Below, in pieces: positions 42,033-52,245 of a stretch of DNA of 64,000 nt (positions are counted from its first letter, which is position 1; the number at the start of each line of letters is the position of its first letter). This stretch comes from Marinoscillum sp049115815 (GTDB taxonomy: Bacteria > Bacteroidota > Bacteroidia > Cytophagales > Cyclobacteriaceae). The translations under genes and the position numbers were made by a program. Below the pieces are notes generated by a model. It did not search any database, was not told where the DNA came from, and worked only from the letters and a program-made list of their open reading frames with translations. The DNA lies in NCBI GenBank assembly GCA_049115815.1, contig JAGDZO010000019.1:248001-312000 (forward strand). Reading direction: 5' to 3'.

Positions 42033-43673
42033 ATGGATCTACATACCTTACATAGAAATATCTCAATATCTCTCATATTTTTATGTTTCTCTTCAATTGT
42101 GATAGCTCAATCGCTTCCTCTAATTGAGACAGGACTATATGAATATGCTAGACGTGAACAGTTAAAAGGAACTTTAGATTCCGCTATTTCTTTTTCCCTC
42201 AAGCCCGTTCAGTTTAATTTGAAAGATTCGTCAGTTATTCAATTTAATTTTGGGAAGGAGATCAAATCCTCTTCAAAATTGATAAAAGCCTATTGGCTGC
42301 CCATTCAACTAAACCAAGAATATAATAGCAAATACCCATACGGCACTAACAACGGATCTTTAGCTAGAAGTAGAGGATATCAGTTTCTTTTTAGTAATGG
42401 CTTATTTTTAAAATTAGGCCCTTTATCGATCCAGCTTAAACCTGAATTGATTTATATTCAGAATAAAAAGTTTGATGGGTTCCCTGATTCACATTCTAAT
42501 GCTATTTGGGAGAAAAGATATGATCAAGAATGGAACAGAATTGACTTACCAGAATTATTTGGAAATTCTCCTATATCAACATTATTGCCGGGGCAATCCA
42601 ATATTAGATTAAATTTCAAAAACCTCTCCCTTGGTGTATCTACAGAGAACCTATGGTGGGGTCCTGGCCGTAATCATACGCTAATCATGACCAATAATAC
42701 CAGAGGTTTTGCGCATTTTTCTCTTAACAGCCGAATGCCAATTAAAACCCCAATCGGAAGTTTGGAAGGGCAAATATTAGTTGGACGTTTAGAAAATTCA
42801 AATATTGATCCACCTGTACCAACTCGCAGAACAGGAAGCAACAATGATTGGGCATGGAAAAAAGTTAATGATTGGCGATACCTAAATGGAATAACTTTTT
42901 CGTTCCAACCTAAACTGGTACCAGGACTGTTTATTGGAGGGTCGAGGGTAGTTCAAAATTATTCTGACAGTATTAAATCGACTGGAAATTATTTTCCTGC
43001 GTTTGATAACCTATTTCGTGAAAAAGATGAGAAAGCTAAAGATGGAAGTAAAGATCAGATATTGTCGTTTTATGCACGATGGTTAATGGTGGCTAGCAAA
43101 AGTGAAATTTACTTTGAGTATGGTAGAGCAGACGCCTCTTGGAATCTTAGAGATGCTCTACTCTCGCCTGAGCATAGTCGATCATATATTTTTGGTTTAA
43201 CCAAGCTTATCTCAATTCCCAGAATGGATCAATTTATTCATGTTGGTTTTGAAATGACTCACCTGGAACGTTCTAAAACCAGTACTTTAAGGGACGAGCC
43301 AAAATGGTATCAAAATGGAAAAAATCGACAAGGATACACCCATTATGGTGAAATACTGGGAGCAGGTATTGGATCTGGAAGTAATATTCAAAACTTTGAA
43401 GTCAGCTGGGTAAGTGGTATAAAAAAAGTTGGTCTATATTTCGAAAGACTTGCGAATGATAATGATTTCTACTATCAAGTATTTCGATTTAATGATGATT
43501 TTGAAAATGGCAACTGGATAGATGCTAGTTTTGGATTATTAGGTGTTTGGAATTTTAAAAACGTTGTTTTGGATACTCGAATGCAATGGGTAAATAGTAA
43601 AAATTACCAATGGGAATATCAACGCAATGCATCTAATTTTCATTTTTCCTTACGCAGTTCGTTTAGTTTCTAA
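42033..43673 (+). CDS. Capsule assembly Wzi family protein, copy 1
   Basis: A 546-residue predicted outer-membrane beta-barrel. A signal peptide (cleaved after VIAQ) is followed by many amphipathic strands and the family block PGQSNIRLNFKNLSLGVSTE with NLWWGPGRNHTLIMTNN. It ends in the aromatic FHFSLRSSFSF, as expected for an outer-membrane barrel. Wzi proteins anchor or organise the capsule at the cell surface. A second Wzi (44938-46641) with the same core motif follows a flippase gene. Divergent from the exporter gene. Confidence 0.9.
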   Translation: MDLHTLHRNISISLIFLCFSSIVIAQSLPLIETGLYEYARREQLKGTLDSAISFSLKPVQFNLKDSSVIQFNFGKEIKSSSKLIKAYWLPIQLNQEYNSKYPYGTNNGSLARSRGYQFLFSNGLFLKLGPLSIQLKPELIYIQNKKFDGFPDSHSNAIWEKRYDQEWNRIDLPELFGNSPISTLLPGQSNIRLNFKNLSLGVSTENLWWGPGRNHTLIMTNNTRGFAHFSLNSRMPIKTPIGSLEGQILVGRLENSNIDPPVPTRRTGSNNDWAWKKVNDWRYLNGITFSFQPKLVPGLFIGGSRVVQNYSDSIKSTGNYFPAFDNLFREKDEKAKDGSKDQILSFYARWLMVASKSEIYFEYGRADASWNLRDALLSPEHSRSYIFGLTKLISIPRMDQFIHVGFEMTHLERSKTSTLRDEPKWYQNGKNRQGYTHYGEILGAGIGSGSNIQNFEVSWVSGIKKVGLYFERLANDNDFYYQVFRFNDDFENGNWIDASFGLLGVWNFKNVVLDTRMQWVNSKNYQWEYQRNASNFHFSLRSSFSF

Positions 43674-43690
43674 TTGAATCCTGCGAAACT

Positions 43691-44941
43691 TTGAGAAGTC
43701 AGTACCAAATTCAAAAAAACATTATTTTTCTTGGGGCAGTTCAAGTGATTAACTATCTCATGCCGTTTATTATCATTCCTGTTCTTCTGAATAAAATTGG
43801 GATAGAACAGTATGGTAAGGTATCCATGGCAATGGGGGTAATACTGGTGGTTTTTTCAATAAGTGAGTTTGGATTTAACATCACTGGCCCGAGGCTAATA
43901 AGTACCGCTAAGAATAATAGAGAAGAATCATTTATTGTTTCTAGTTTAATCAATGCGCGACTTTTACTATTGGTCCCCTGTTTGCTATTCCTTATCGGCT
44001 TGATTTTGACTGTTCCTAACTATCAGGAAGAGGCAAAGCTGATTGTTTTTAGTTTTATGATTGTTCTAGGACAAGCTTTTACACCAAATTGGTTTTATAT
44101 CGGTAAAGAGAAAAATCAGTACCAATCGTTTTTTCATTTTTTATCTCGATTTTTTTATTTCGTGGCGGTTTGGTTTTTGATTAATTCTCCGGATGACTAC
44201 TATTATGTTAATTTTTGGAATGGTGTTGGCTTGTTTCTTGTCGGGATCGTAGCTATTGTTTTAATTTTTAAGAAATATAGATACCGGGTTTTCATTATTC
44301 CTGTTAAGAAGTCTCTCATTTTTATCGGAGACAATTTCAACATTTTCTTCGCCAATTTTCTAAGCTCAATTCACAGAAATGCACCAATTATTATTGCAGG
44401 TTTCATGCTTACCTCAGAAAACTTGGGGTTATATAGCGTTTTGGACAAAGTAATATTAGCCATTATCAGTGCATTTATAGTTTTATATAATGCCTTATAT
44501 CCACGAATCTGTAGTCTTTACGTCAAAAAGAATGGCATTTCTAAAGTTAGAATGTTTTTTGAGAAATACCTTCCGTGGTTAGGGCTTCTGGTCATTGTTT
44601 CCGCAATTGTTTTTGTCTTAGTGGGATCAGATCTAATTGGAATACTTTCCCGAGAAATTGACCCATTAAACATCCAGTTCGAAATACTTTTGATTGGTTT
44701 CATTCCTATAGGTCTCTTTCTTAATTTGCCAATTAGCCTGATAATTGTTTCCTTCAACATTCAAAGATTATATTTGATATATAGTGCGATTTCGGCTCTA
44801 ACGATAATAGTATTGGGGATTACTCTTGGGTTTTTTCTAGGGCTTAAAGGTCTCATTATCGCCATCTTCATTACTGAATTAATTTCAGGATTAATTGGAA
44901 TCGTCTTATTGAAAAACCATTTCAAAATCACACCTCAATGA
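43691..44941 (+). CDS. Wzx-type oligosaccharide flippase, copy 2
   Basis: A 416-residue polytopic membrane protein of the RfbX/Wzx type with about twelve hydrophobic segments. IIFLGAVQVINYLMPFIIIP, IEQYGKVSMAMG and TPNWFYIGKEKNQY match the flippase at 35604-36842 in pattern. The start is a TTG at 43691; there is no ATG before residue 24, which is already inside the first membrane helix, and a stop lies 25 bp upstream. Its last ATGA overlaps the next Wzi gene by 4 bp. Confidence 0.9.
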   Translation: MRSQYQIQKNIIFLGAVQVINYLMPFIIIPVLLNKIGIEQYGKVSMAMGVILVVFSISEFGFNITGPRLISTAKNNREESFIVSSLINARLLLLVPCLLFLIGLILTVPNYQEEAKLIVFSFMIVLGQAFTPNWFYIGKEKNQYQSFFHFLSRFFYFVAVWFLINSPDDYYYVNFWNGVGLFLVGIVAIVLIFKKYRYRVFIIPVKKSLIFIGDNFNIFFANFLSSIHRNAPIIIAGFMLTSENLGLYSVLDKVILAIISAFIVLYNALYPRICSLYVKKNGISKVRMFFEKYLPWLGLLVIVSAIVFVLVGSDLIGILSREIDPLNIQFEILLIGFIPIGLFLNLPISLIIVSFNIQRLYLIYSAISALTIIVLGITLGFFLGLKGLIIAIFITELISGLIGIVLLKNHFKITPQ

Positions 44942-46641
44942 GTCTTGAATGTAAAATTTATTTTCGAAGGCTACTTCTACTATTATTTTTATCTATTTCT
45001 ATAGTATCGAAAATTCAAGCCCAACATCTTTCAGTCAATGCACCTATATTAAAGGAAACGTTAAGAAGATCGCAACTAATAGGATTATTTGATCAACAAA
45101 TTTCCTTTTCAGCAAGGCCAGTTAATTTTATTAGCGATAGTGCTATTTCATACGCAACCACGGTATGGAGCAATAGTAAAAATTCTGTGTGGTTAAACGC
45201 CATGCCTATTCAATTGAGTCATGAACTAAATACGCACCACCCTTATTCCAACTATAATGCGGGCATGTTACCTTCAAGAGGTAATCAAATCTTAATAAGC
45301 AGTGGATTAATTGGAAAGATCGGTTTAGTGAAATTTCGTTTTGAACCAGAATTGCTTTTCTCTGAAAACAAGGCGTATAATGGATTCCCTGTACTTCCAA
45401 AGGAAGATGAACGTGTTTGGCCAAACTCCAATAGATGGCGATATATGTATAGATGGTGGAACAATATTGATCGTCCAGAATCTTTTGGTTCAACATCGAT
45501 ACGAAGAATAATTCCTGGTCAATCTTCGATTCTCATAAACTTAGAACCATTTGCATTAGGTTTTTCAACTGAAAATCTATGGTGGGGGCCTGGAAAATAT
45601 AACTCCTTAATCATGACTAATAATGGTGAGGGAATACCACATTTTACTTTTAACACGGTTAAACCGGTAAAAACTCGCTTCGGCAGCTTTGAGGCCGAAT
45701 TGATATATGGAAAACTACGCAATTCTGGCTTGTACCCGCCAGATACCTCTAAGGCCGATTCAAAGGGTATCAAATTTTACGTTCCTAAATTTGACGAAAA
45801 ACGTATATTTAATGGCATTAGCTTTTCCTATCAGCCCAAATGGGTGAATGGACTTTTTCTTGGGATAAACTCGAGTATTCAACAATACCAATCAACTGCG
45901 AAGCATTATCAAGATTATTTACCATTGCTGACCGATAGGTTCGGATTTGGTAAACATAGACGAGATACCATTGTAAGAAATCAGATGACGTCTGTTTTTC
46001 TGCGGTGGTTTGATAAGCGTCATGAATTCTATTTTGAATATGGCAGACATAATACATCTTGGAACTGGTCGAAAATTATTTCAAGTCCACAACTTAATGC
46101 CGCCTTTGTAGTTGGATATACCAACCTCATTCCATTAAAGAAACCACAAGCGTACTTAGAATTTAACATAGAAGTCACTCAACTTCAGCAACCACCGGAT
46201 TACATGGTAAGTTTAAGGTCTACACAGCCAGTAAGTTGGTATACAAGTCAAAGCATTAGACAGGGGTATACACATAATGGCCAGATTATCGGAAATCATG
46301 CAGGCCCTGGTAGTAATATTCAATTAGCCGAAATTTCTTGGGTTAAAAATTTTAATAAAATTGGGCTTTATCTCGAACGACTGTCAAACAATAATGACTT
46401 TGTTTATCAAGCATTTTATGGAAGTTTGGGTGGGGACTTTAGAAGCTATTGGATAGACTATACATGCGGAATTCTTGTGAACAAACGTATAAAAAAGATT
46501 CTCATTTCTTCAAGCCTCCGATTTACTCGATCTTTAAATTATCAATGGGAAACAGTTACCAGTTCACCATATTTTGAGGATAATAGTGGTGTCGATACGA
46601 ATAATTTTAACCTACAAACTAAGGTCGTTTATCTTTTCTAA
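44938..46641 (+). CDS. Capsule assembly Wzi family protein, copy 2
   Basis: A 567-residue paralogue of the protein at 42033-43673. A signal peptide (cleaved near IQAQ) is followed by barrel strands, the block IPGQSSILINLEPFALGFST with NLWWGPGKYNSLIMTNN, and the aromatic C-terminus LQTKVVYLF. It starts within the flippase stop (ATGA overlap), so the three genes form one operon. Having two Wzi proteins suggests two surface polymers, or two anchors for one. Confidence 0.9.
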   Translation: MSLECKIYFRRLLLLLFLSISIVSKIQAQHLSVNAPILKETLRRSQLIGLFDQQISFSARPVNFISDSAISYATTVWSNSKNSVWLNAMPIQLSHELNTHHPYSNYNAGMLPSRGNQILISSGLIGKIGLVKFRFEPELLFSENKAYNGFPVLPKEDERVWPNSNRWRYMYRWWNNIDRPESFGSTSIRRIIPGQSSILINLEPFALGFSTENLWWGPGKYNSLIMTNNGEGIPHFTFNTVKPVKTRFGSFEAELIYGKLRNSGLYPPDTSKADSKGIKFYVPKFDEKRIFNGISFSYQPKWVNGLFLGINSSIQQYQSTAKHYQDYLPLLTDRFGFGKHRRDTIVRNQMTSVFLRWFDKRHEFYFEYGRHNTSWNWSKIISSPQLNAAFVVGYTNLIPLKKPQAYLEFNIEVTQLQQPPDYMVSLRSTQPVSWYTSQSIRQGYTHNGQIIGNHAGPGSNIQLAEISWVKNFNKIGLYLERLSNNNDFVYQAFYGSLGGDFRSYWIDYTCGILVNKRIKKILISSSLRFTRSLNYQWETVTSSPYFEDNSGVDTNNFNLQTKVVYLF

Positions 46642-46674
46642 ATCTTGACCTATATCAAAACAATACAATTGAAC

Positions 46675-47805
46675 CTATTTTCGCTTTTGATAGCCTCCGT
46701 TTATTACTGCTTGAAATAAGTCAAAATATTGTTTGGACACATTATCCCATTTATATTTTTCTATTACTCCTTCTGATGCTTTCTCCCTGAGTTTTTCAAC
46801 TTCTAATGATCTAATATCCCATTCATTTATTATTGAGCATACACTCTCAGTTGATTTTTCAAAATATAGGCCGTATTGCCCATTCTGTAACATCTCCTGA
46901 TTAAATCGAGTATTCAAAGCTAGTATTGCACAATTATAGCCCAATGCTTCAATCATTGTAGGGTTCGTTCCTCCAAATTCATGACCATGGATGTACATGT
47001 ATGAATTTTGAAATAACTCTGCTACATCTCTTCTATCATTGATATGTCCTGTAACAACCAACCTTGAATCACTCTCCGCCAATTTTATAATGTCATTGAC
47101 ATATTTATCCTTGTAAGGTACTCCTCCTACTATCACTAACTTTTTATCAGATTTAGACTTCAAAAAGCCTTCTGCTATTAATCGAGAATTATTATCAGGG
47201 ATTAGTCTACCCACGATTAAATAATATTGTCTGGATTGTATCCCCCATTTTGCAATTCTATCCTTATTACTAACTGACAAAGCTTTTGGAGCACCATATG
47301 CTATCACTTCTGAATCGGCTCCAAAATATTCGAGATAAACTTTTCTCATCTCATCAGCATCACTTACTAAACAGTCATAATATTTAGTCGCCATTTTTGC
47401 CGCAAACAAAAAATATCTAGCGGGAATGCCCCTCCACTTTGGCCTAAGCCATTCCATCCCATCGACATTAATTACAGTCTTTTTCCCAAATAATTTCGGA
47501 AGCCATCCTAGTGGCCCATTGGCCGAATTAACCACAAAAATTAGGTCATAACTCCTAACAGAGGCATGGATTAACGAAAGTAAAGAATGAGAAAGTTGAC
47601 TAAATATTTTGGTTTCAATAGCTGGTAAGTATACCAATCTTATTCCATTTAGCGTCTTCGGACGATTTTCGAAAAGCGGTTTATGGCAATAAACCGTAAC
47701 CTCCACACCCATGTTTACCAAGCGTTCAGAAACTTCTCTAATAAATGACTCATATCCACCGTAATTACTTGGATACCCCCTACTGCCAATAAATGCTATC
47801 TTCAC
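46675..47805 (-). CDS. DUF1972-family glycosyltransferase, copy 2
   Basis: A 376-residue enzyme closely related to the one at 28874-29980. The shared blocks are IGSRGYPSNYGGYESFIREVSERL, NVDGMEWLRPKWRG, YYLIVGRLIPDNNSRL and GHEFGGTNPTMIEALGYNCAILA. It has the DUF1972 N-terminus and a GT4-like C-terminus, and a role as a rhamnosyl-type or related transferase is inferred. It is convergent with the second Wzi gene and divergent from a GT4 gene. Standing alone, it is probably transcribed from its own promoter in the 105-bp gap. Confidence 0.88.
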   Translation of the reverse strand: MKIAFIGSRGYPSNYGGYESFIREVSERLVNMGVEVTVYCHKPLFENRPKTLNGIRLVYLPAIETKIFSQLSHSLLSLIHASVRSYDLIFVVNSANGPLGWLPKLFGKKTVINVDGMEWLRPKWRGIPARYFLFAAKMATKYYDCLVSDADEMRKVYLEYFGADSEVIAYGAPKALSVSNKDRIAKWGIQSRQYYLIVGRLIPDNNSRLIAEGFLKSKSDKKLVIVGGVPYKDKYVNDIIKLAESDSRLVVTGHINDRRDVAELFQNSYMYIHGHEFGGTNPTMIEALGYNCAILALNTRFNQEMLQNGQYGLYFEKSTESVCSIINEWDIRSLEVEKLREKASEGVIEKYKWDNVSKQYFDLFQAVINGGYQKRK

Positions 47806-47910
47806 TATATGAAAATCGGTTAAAGTTTAATTTTTCACGAATATACTTATTGATTTGTGAGGTTAAATAGTCTTCCCCTTTTTTCATCTTTGTGGGATAA
47901 ACTTACGTCA

Positions 47911-49161
47911 GTGGCCAAGAGTAAATTAAGAGTACTTCAAATAAATAAATATCATTATCTCAAAGGGGGATCTGATAGAATCTATTTAGAAACATCCGAG
48001 ATGCTTACTGAGCATGGGCATATCGTATCCCATTTTAGTACCAAGAACCCCAAAAATCAACCTTCTAAAACCAGCCAATATTTTGTAGATCCCCCTGATT
48101 TTACAAATTCATCGATATATCAAAAACTAAAACTGGTCCCTTCATATCTCTATTCTTCAAAATCTGAAAAACTCCTCAGTAAGCTAATAGAGAAGGAACA
48201 ACCTGACATTGCACATATCCACATTTTTTTTGGGGAATTATCTCTTTCTGTCTTATCGACGCTAAAAAGATACCATATCCCAATAGTCATGACTTTGCAT
48301 GATTTTAAGCTTCTTTGTCCGATTCATTCGCTTTATGATCAAGAAAACCACATATGTGAAAGGTGCTCAAATGGAAGATATTATCACGCAATTAAGAAAA
48401 AATGCAATAAAAAGACCCTTAGTCTAAGCACTATCTCCGCGTTAGAATCATATGTGAGAGACATATTCATTCCATATGAATCATATATCAATCATTTTAT
48501 TGCTGTTTCAGAATTTACATTTAACAAACATTTGCAGTTTAAAACTAAACTGACAGATAAAATCTCCATTCTGCACAATTTCACAAAACAGAACAACGCT
48601 TCTTACGCAAATCTGAAATCGGATTATTTTATCTACTTCGGAAGACTATCAAGGGAAAAAGGGCTTAATAATCTCATTCAGGCCTTTGCTAAGTTTCCGA
48701 GCATCTCACTGTATATTGTTGGTGAAGGTCCTGAAGAATCTAAACTCAAACAGCATGCAAAATTTCTGAACATTCAAAATGTAACCTTCCTTGGATATAA
48801 AAATGATCCAGAACTCGAAAAACTTATAGGAAATGCTAGATTTAGCATTTTTCCATCTGAAAGCTACGAAAGTTTCGGACTTGGAATTGTAGAAAGTTTT
48901 ACTCTTGGAACTCCTGTTCTGGCCTCAGCGATTGGCGGCATGAAAGAACTCATAAAAAATGATATCACGGGATTTTTATTCGAGCCGTCAAATCCAGTTC
49001 AGTTGCAATTTGCTATTTCAAAGGCCAGCTCAATCACAGAAGTTCATTATGAAAATATGGTTAGGGAAGCCCAGCAGATTTCAGGCAAATTTTCAAAGGA
49101 AAATCACTATAAACAACTCATTTCACTTTATCATACAATCATTGACTCAAATGAAAATTAA
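47911..49161 (+). CDS. Glycosyltransferase family 4
   Basis: A 416-residue GT4 enzyme (GTG start at 47911 chosen; an in-frame GTG at 47857 would add 18 residues unlike family members). The N-terminal acceptor domain has LQINKYHYLKGGSDR and the cysteine-rich LCPIHSLYD...CERCSNGRYY segment common in this subgroup. The donor domain has YFIYFGRLSREKGLNNLIQAF, VGEGPEESKLK and IFPSESYESFGLGIVESFTLGTPV. It is the only plus-strand glycosyltransferase in the second half of the island. Its end overlaps the minus-strand GT4 gene by 23 bp. Confidence 0.88.
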   Translation: MAKSKLRVLQINKYHYLKGGSDRIYLETSEMLTEHGHIVSHFSTKNPKNQPSKTSQYFVDPPDFTNSSIYQKLKLVPSYLYSSKSEKLLSKLIEKEQPDIAHIHIFFGELSLSVLSTLKRYHIPIVMTLHDFKLLCPIHSLYDQENHICERCSNGRYYHAIKKKCNKKTLSLSTISALESYVRDIFIPYESYINHFIAVSEFTFNKHLQFKTKLTDKISILHNFTKQNNASYANLKSDYFIYFGRLSREKGLNNLIQAFAKFPSISLYIVGEGPEESKLKQHAKFLNIQNVTFLGYKNDPELEKLIGNARFSIFPSESYESFGLGIVESFTLGTPVLASAIGGMKELIKNDITGFLFEPSNPVQLQFAISKASSITEVHYENMVREAQQISGKFSKENHYKQLISLYHTIIDSNEN

Positions 49162-50302
49162 TTACCCTTTTCAACTCTGTAAAAAAATTCTTAGAATTAA
49201 ATTTTCGACACCTCTTTTGCCCGAGTAATATCAAGTCTTCTCGCCTTTTCGAATCATTAGTTATGCTCATCATAACCTCGGATAGATCTTTAAAATCACC
49301 AGCTTTAAATACCGCAACAGCATTACCACCGACCTCTTTTAAAGCGCCAATATCGGAAACAATCACTGGCACATTAAAGGACCATGCTTCAAGAATTGGC
49401 AATCCAAACCCTTCATCTTTAGAAGGAAAAACATATAAACTGGCTCCGGAATATAATATTCTCAAGGTCGCACGATTAACATAATCGGTAAATACTACCG
49501 ATGACTGGATGCCTTGTTCCACTATGATCTTTGAAATTTTGATAAATTCTGGATCAAGATTATTTATCTTCCCGGTGAGTACTAGTTTATGGTTAGACTT
49601 ACTCTTCTTACAAAAGATTGAAAATCCGTGAATCAAAGTAGCTAGATCTTTTCTTTCGTCTATTAATCCTGCATGCAAAAAATATTCGTTTTTGGTAATT
49701 CCGAAATACGCCAAATCCTTTGATAATTCAGTCTCCTCGAAATTCATTGGGAGACAGAATGGATGAATGACTTCTATTTTGATACTGCTTTTTAAATTGG
49801 TCTTCAGAGCATTTTTAGAATAATTAGAAACAGTTAAAGCTATTGACTTTGAGGCTAGTCCATGGCTTACTAATGCTGCAAAATATCGTCTCCAATAAAC
49901 TCCAAATAGATGTGGATTATCCCACAGAAAAGCATCATGGATTACCGCGATATTTAGTTTAGCGGTTTTCAGAATCGGTAATACATAATCCGGTACCAGC
50001 AACACATCTGGCTTAACCATTAAGGCACTTAAAGGCAGCAACACTTGCTTCCAACAAAAGAAAAAAAAGTGAAATAAGAATTTAAATCGACTAGCCTTTA
50101 ATCTTTCTAACCAACGAAAATTAGAAATTTGATCAAGGCTAGGGACAAATTCAAACACAAAATCTGAACTATTGGCTTGACCCTGTCCAATGGAAATTAG
50201 TAAGCCTTGGGTGTAGCTTAGAATCCCCGTGTTTTCATAAGCGAGCGCCGATATATCAACAAGAATTCGCTTAGGCCTTATAATAGGATCCGCCTTTCCC
50301 AA
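49139..50302 (-). CDS. Glycosyltransferase family 4
   Basis: A 387-residue GT4 enzyme. The N-terminal part has VDISALAYENTGILSYTQGLL and AVIHDAFLWDNPH, and the donor domain has YFLHAGLIDERKDLATLIHGFSIF and LYVFPSKDEGFGLPILEAWSFNVPVIVSD. This resembles mannosyltransferase-type GT4 proteins, but the donor is uncertain. It is the last gene of a minus-strand run and overlaps the convergent GT4 gene by 23 bp. Confidence 0.88.
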   Translation of the reverse strand: MGKADPIIRPKRILVDISALAYENTGILSYTQGLLISIGQGQANSSDFVFEFVPSLDQISNFRWLERLKASRFKFLFHFFFFCWKQVLLPLSALMVKPDVLLVPDYVLPILKTAKLNIAVIHDAFLWDNPHLFGVYWRRYFAALVSHGLASKSIALTVSNYSKNALKTNLKSSIKIEVIHPFCLPMNFEETELSKDLAYFGITKNEYFLHAGLIDERKDLATLIHGFSIFCKKSKSNHKLVLTGKINNLDPEFIKISKIIVEQGIQSSVVFTDYVNRATLRILYSGASLYVFPSKDEGFGLPILEAWSFNVPVIVSDIGALKEVGGNAVAVFKAGDFKDLSEVMMSITNDSKRREDLILLGQKRCRKFNSKNFFTELKRVINFHLSQ

Positions 50303-50313
50303 ATTATTGTGTC

Positions 50314-51309
50314 TTACTGTTTTTTCCAGAAGTCATATATCCCTCTATCAATTTCATATTTTCCCCATTCAAATCTTGGCCTTTTATCTAAATTTCTTGC
50401 CCATTCCCACATTTTCTTCAAACCCGTCCGCAATGAAGTTGGATTCTTAAATCCCAGCAGTTCTTCTGATTTATCATGTGTAGAAAAGGCATCTTGTACT
50501 TCATGACGACTTGGTAAGAATACTTTCTGAACTCCTCCAACTATTTCCTCAAAAATAATGGCGGCTTCCTTAATTGATATCTCTTCAATTCCTCCCAGGT
50601 TAATGGTCTGGTTCCGAGATAAATCACTTGTTGCTGCATTCCACAAAGGCCATAAACTATCATCTATATAGCTGAAGGCTCTTTTTTGTTCCCCCTTACC
50701 AAAAATAGATATTGGTTGATCATTAATTTTTTGAAACATCCAAATCCCCAATACATTCCGGTACTTGTCCCAAATATTCTGATTGATCCCATAAACATTA
50801 TGCGGGCGAATTATACAATACTCTAATCCATGCTGCTCGGAAGCGACCTTAATATCCATTTCACAAGCATACTTAGCAATTCCATATGGGTCAATAGGTG
50901 CAACTGGATCAGTTTCAGCAAAAGGAGCTTGACCAGCACCATACACGGCCATGGAAGAAGTAAAAATCAATCTTTCTACATTGTGATTAATACAAAAATT
51001 AACGACACTGGCTGTGGCCAGTAAATTATTCTCATAATTAAATTTCCTTATAAAAGGACTTAAACCTTCTGCAGCATATGCCGCAAAATGATAAACATAT
51101 TGGATCGCTCTCCCTTCAAGCAACTCCTCCAGATTATCATAAACTAAATCAGCATTCAGAAACTCTATGTCTCTGGGCACAAAGTTGATGTTCCCTCCAC
51201 TCAAGTTATCAACCCCTACTACACGATAATCTGGCTGATTCTTCGAAATCCATTCAGCCATTCTGCTACCCATCAATCCAGCTACTCCGGTTACTAAAAT
51301 ATCCTTCAC
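50314..51309 (-). CDS. NAD-dependent sugar epimerase/dehydratase (extended SDR)
   Basis: A 331-residue nucleotide-sugar enzyme. The cofactor loop is GVAGLMGSR, the SSMAVYG segment holds the catalytic serine, YGIAKYACEM is the YxxxK pair, and RPHNVYGINQN follows, all in the pattern of UDP-glucose 4-epimerase-like proteins. The substrate cannot be assigned. It has a family-typical length and lies 2 bp from the GT2 gene. It probably supplies a modified sugar nucleotide to the repeat unit. Confidence 0.87.
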   Translation of the reverse strand: MKDILVTGVAGLMGSRMAEWISKNQPDYRVVGVDNLSGGNINFVPRDIEFLNADLVYDNLEELLEGRAIQYVYHFAAYAAEGLSPFIRKFNYENNLLATASVVNFCINHNVERLIFTSSMAVYGAGQAPFAETDPVAPIDPYGIAKYACEMDIKVASEQHGLEYCIIRPHNVYGINQNIWDKYRNVLGIWMFQKINDQPISIFGKGEQKRAFSYIDDSLWPLWNAATSDLSRNQTINLGGIEEISIKEAAIIFEEIVGGVQKVFLPSRHEVQDAFSTHDKSEELLGFKNPTSLRTGLKKMWEWARNLDKRPRFEWGKYEIDRGIYDFWKKQ

Positions 51310-51310
51310 A

Positions 51311-52225
51311 TTAAATAGAATTAGTTAGTCCTTCGATCAATCCATTCCAAGCCATTTTAGCTTTTTTCAATCGAAAACGCAAGATAAAATATATGACAAT
51401 GGATATATCCTTAAACACAACAAATAGGAAAGCTAATGGCATATTAAACCATTCTAAATGTTTCCTCATGACATATAATTGATTCCGGATATTATAGAAA
51501 TGAAAGATGGGAGACAAGAATCCTTCAGAATCGGGCTTAGTATGGCGAAGTGACTGGCCAGCTAAATGGTATATTTTAGCCTCCGGAAAATAAACTAATT
51601 GATATCCCGCTTTTCTAACCCTTAGTGATAAATCTACGTCTTCAAAATATGCAAAAAAAATATCATCTAGTAAGCCAACCTTCTTTAAAACCGAGGTTCG
51701 AATAAACATGGCACATCCTGTAACCCAATCTACCTCATTTAGAAGGTCATATGAGCCATCATCTAACTTGTTTTCCCCGATTGTTTTGGGCAGCCCTAGA
51801 ATGGAATTGTAAACTGCCCCAGCATTCCATATTATTTTAGGCATATTTTGATACATTATTTTAGGCTGTATCGCTCCAACATTAGGATGAGCGTCCATGT
51901 AACTTAGAAGTGGAGCCACAAAATTTTCATCGAAGATGGTGTCATTATTAAGCAATAATACGTAACCATAGTCTTGCTCAATGACCCAACGCAATGCAAC
52001 ATTATTGCCACCAGTAAACCCCAAATTCTTTTTTAGACCGAAATAATACAATTCTGGAAATTCTAGATACAGCTTCGCGCCAGAATTGTCAACTGACCCA
52101 TTATCTACCAATATAATTTGATAATCCAAATTTAAATCAGAAATGCAGCTCAGACATTGCCTAGTTACTTCAAAGCTATTCCAGTTCAGAATAACTATAG
52201 CTATATCTTTTGTTTTCGGACTCAA
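51311..52225 (-). CDS. Glycosyltransferase family 2
   Basis: A 304-residue GT2 enzyme with IVILNWNSFEVTRQC, VDNGSVDNSG, NLGFTGGNN, the metal site LLLNNDTIF, and FAYFEDVDLSLRVRKAGY. It is a rhamnosyltransferase-like GT-A protein with a C-terminal hydrophobic segment near 260-285 that may tether it to the membrane. It follows the second initiating transferase gene by 20 bp. Sugar and linkage are unknown. Confidence 0.9.
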   Translation of the reverse strand: MSPKTKDIAIVILNWNSFEVTRQCLSCISDLNLDYQIILVDNGSVDNSGAKLYLEFPELYYFGLKKNLGFTGGNNVALRWVIEQDYGYVLLLNNDTIFDENFVAPLLSYMDAHPNVGAIQPKIMYQNMPKIIWNAGAVYNSILGLPKTIGENKLDDGSYDLLNEVDWVTGCAMFIRTSVLKKVGLLDDIFFAYFEDVDLSLRVRKAGYQLVYFPEAKIYHLAGQSLRHTKPDSEGFLSPIFHFYNIRNQLYVMRKHLEWFNMPLAFLFVVFKDISIVIYFILRFRLKKAKMAWNGLIEGLTNSI

Positions 52226-52245
52226 GTTACTCTAACGCCTTAGAA

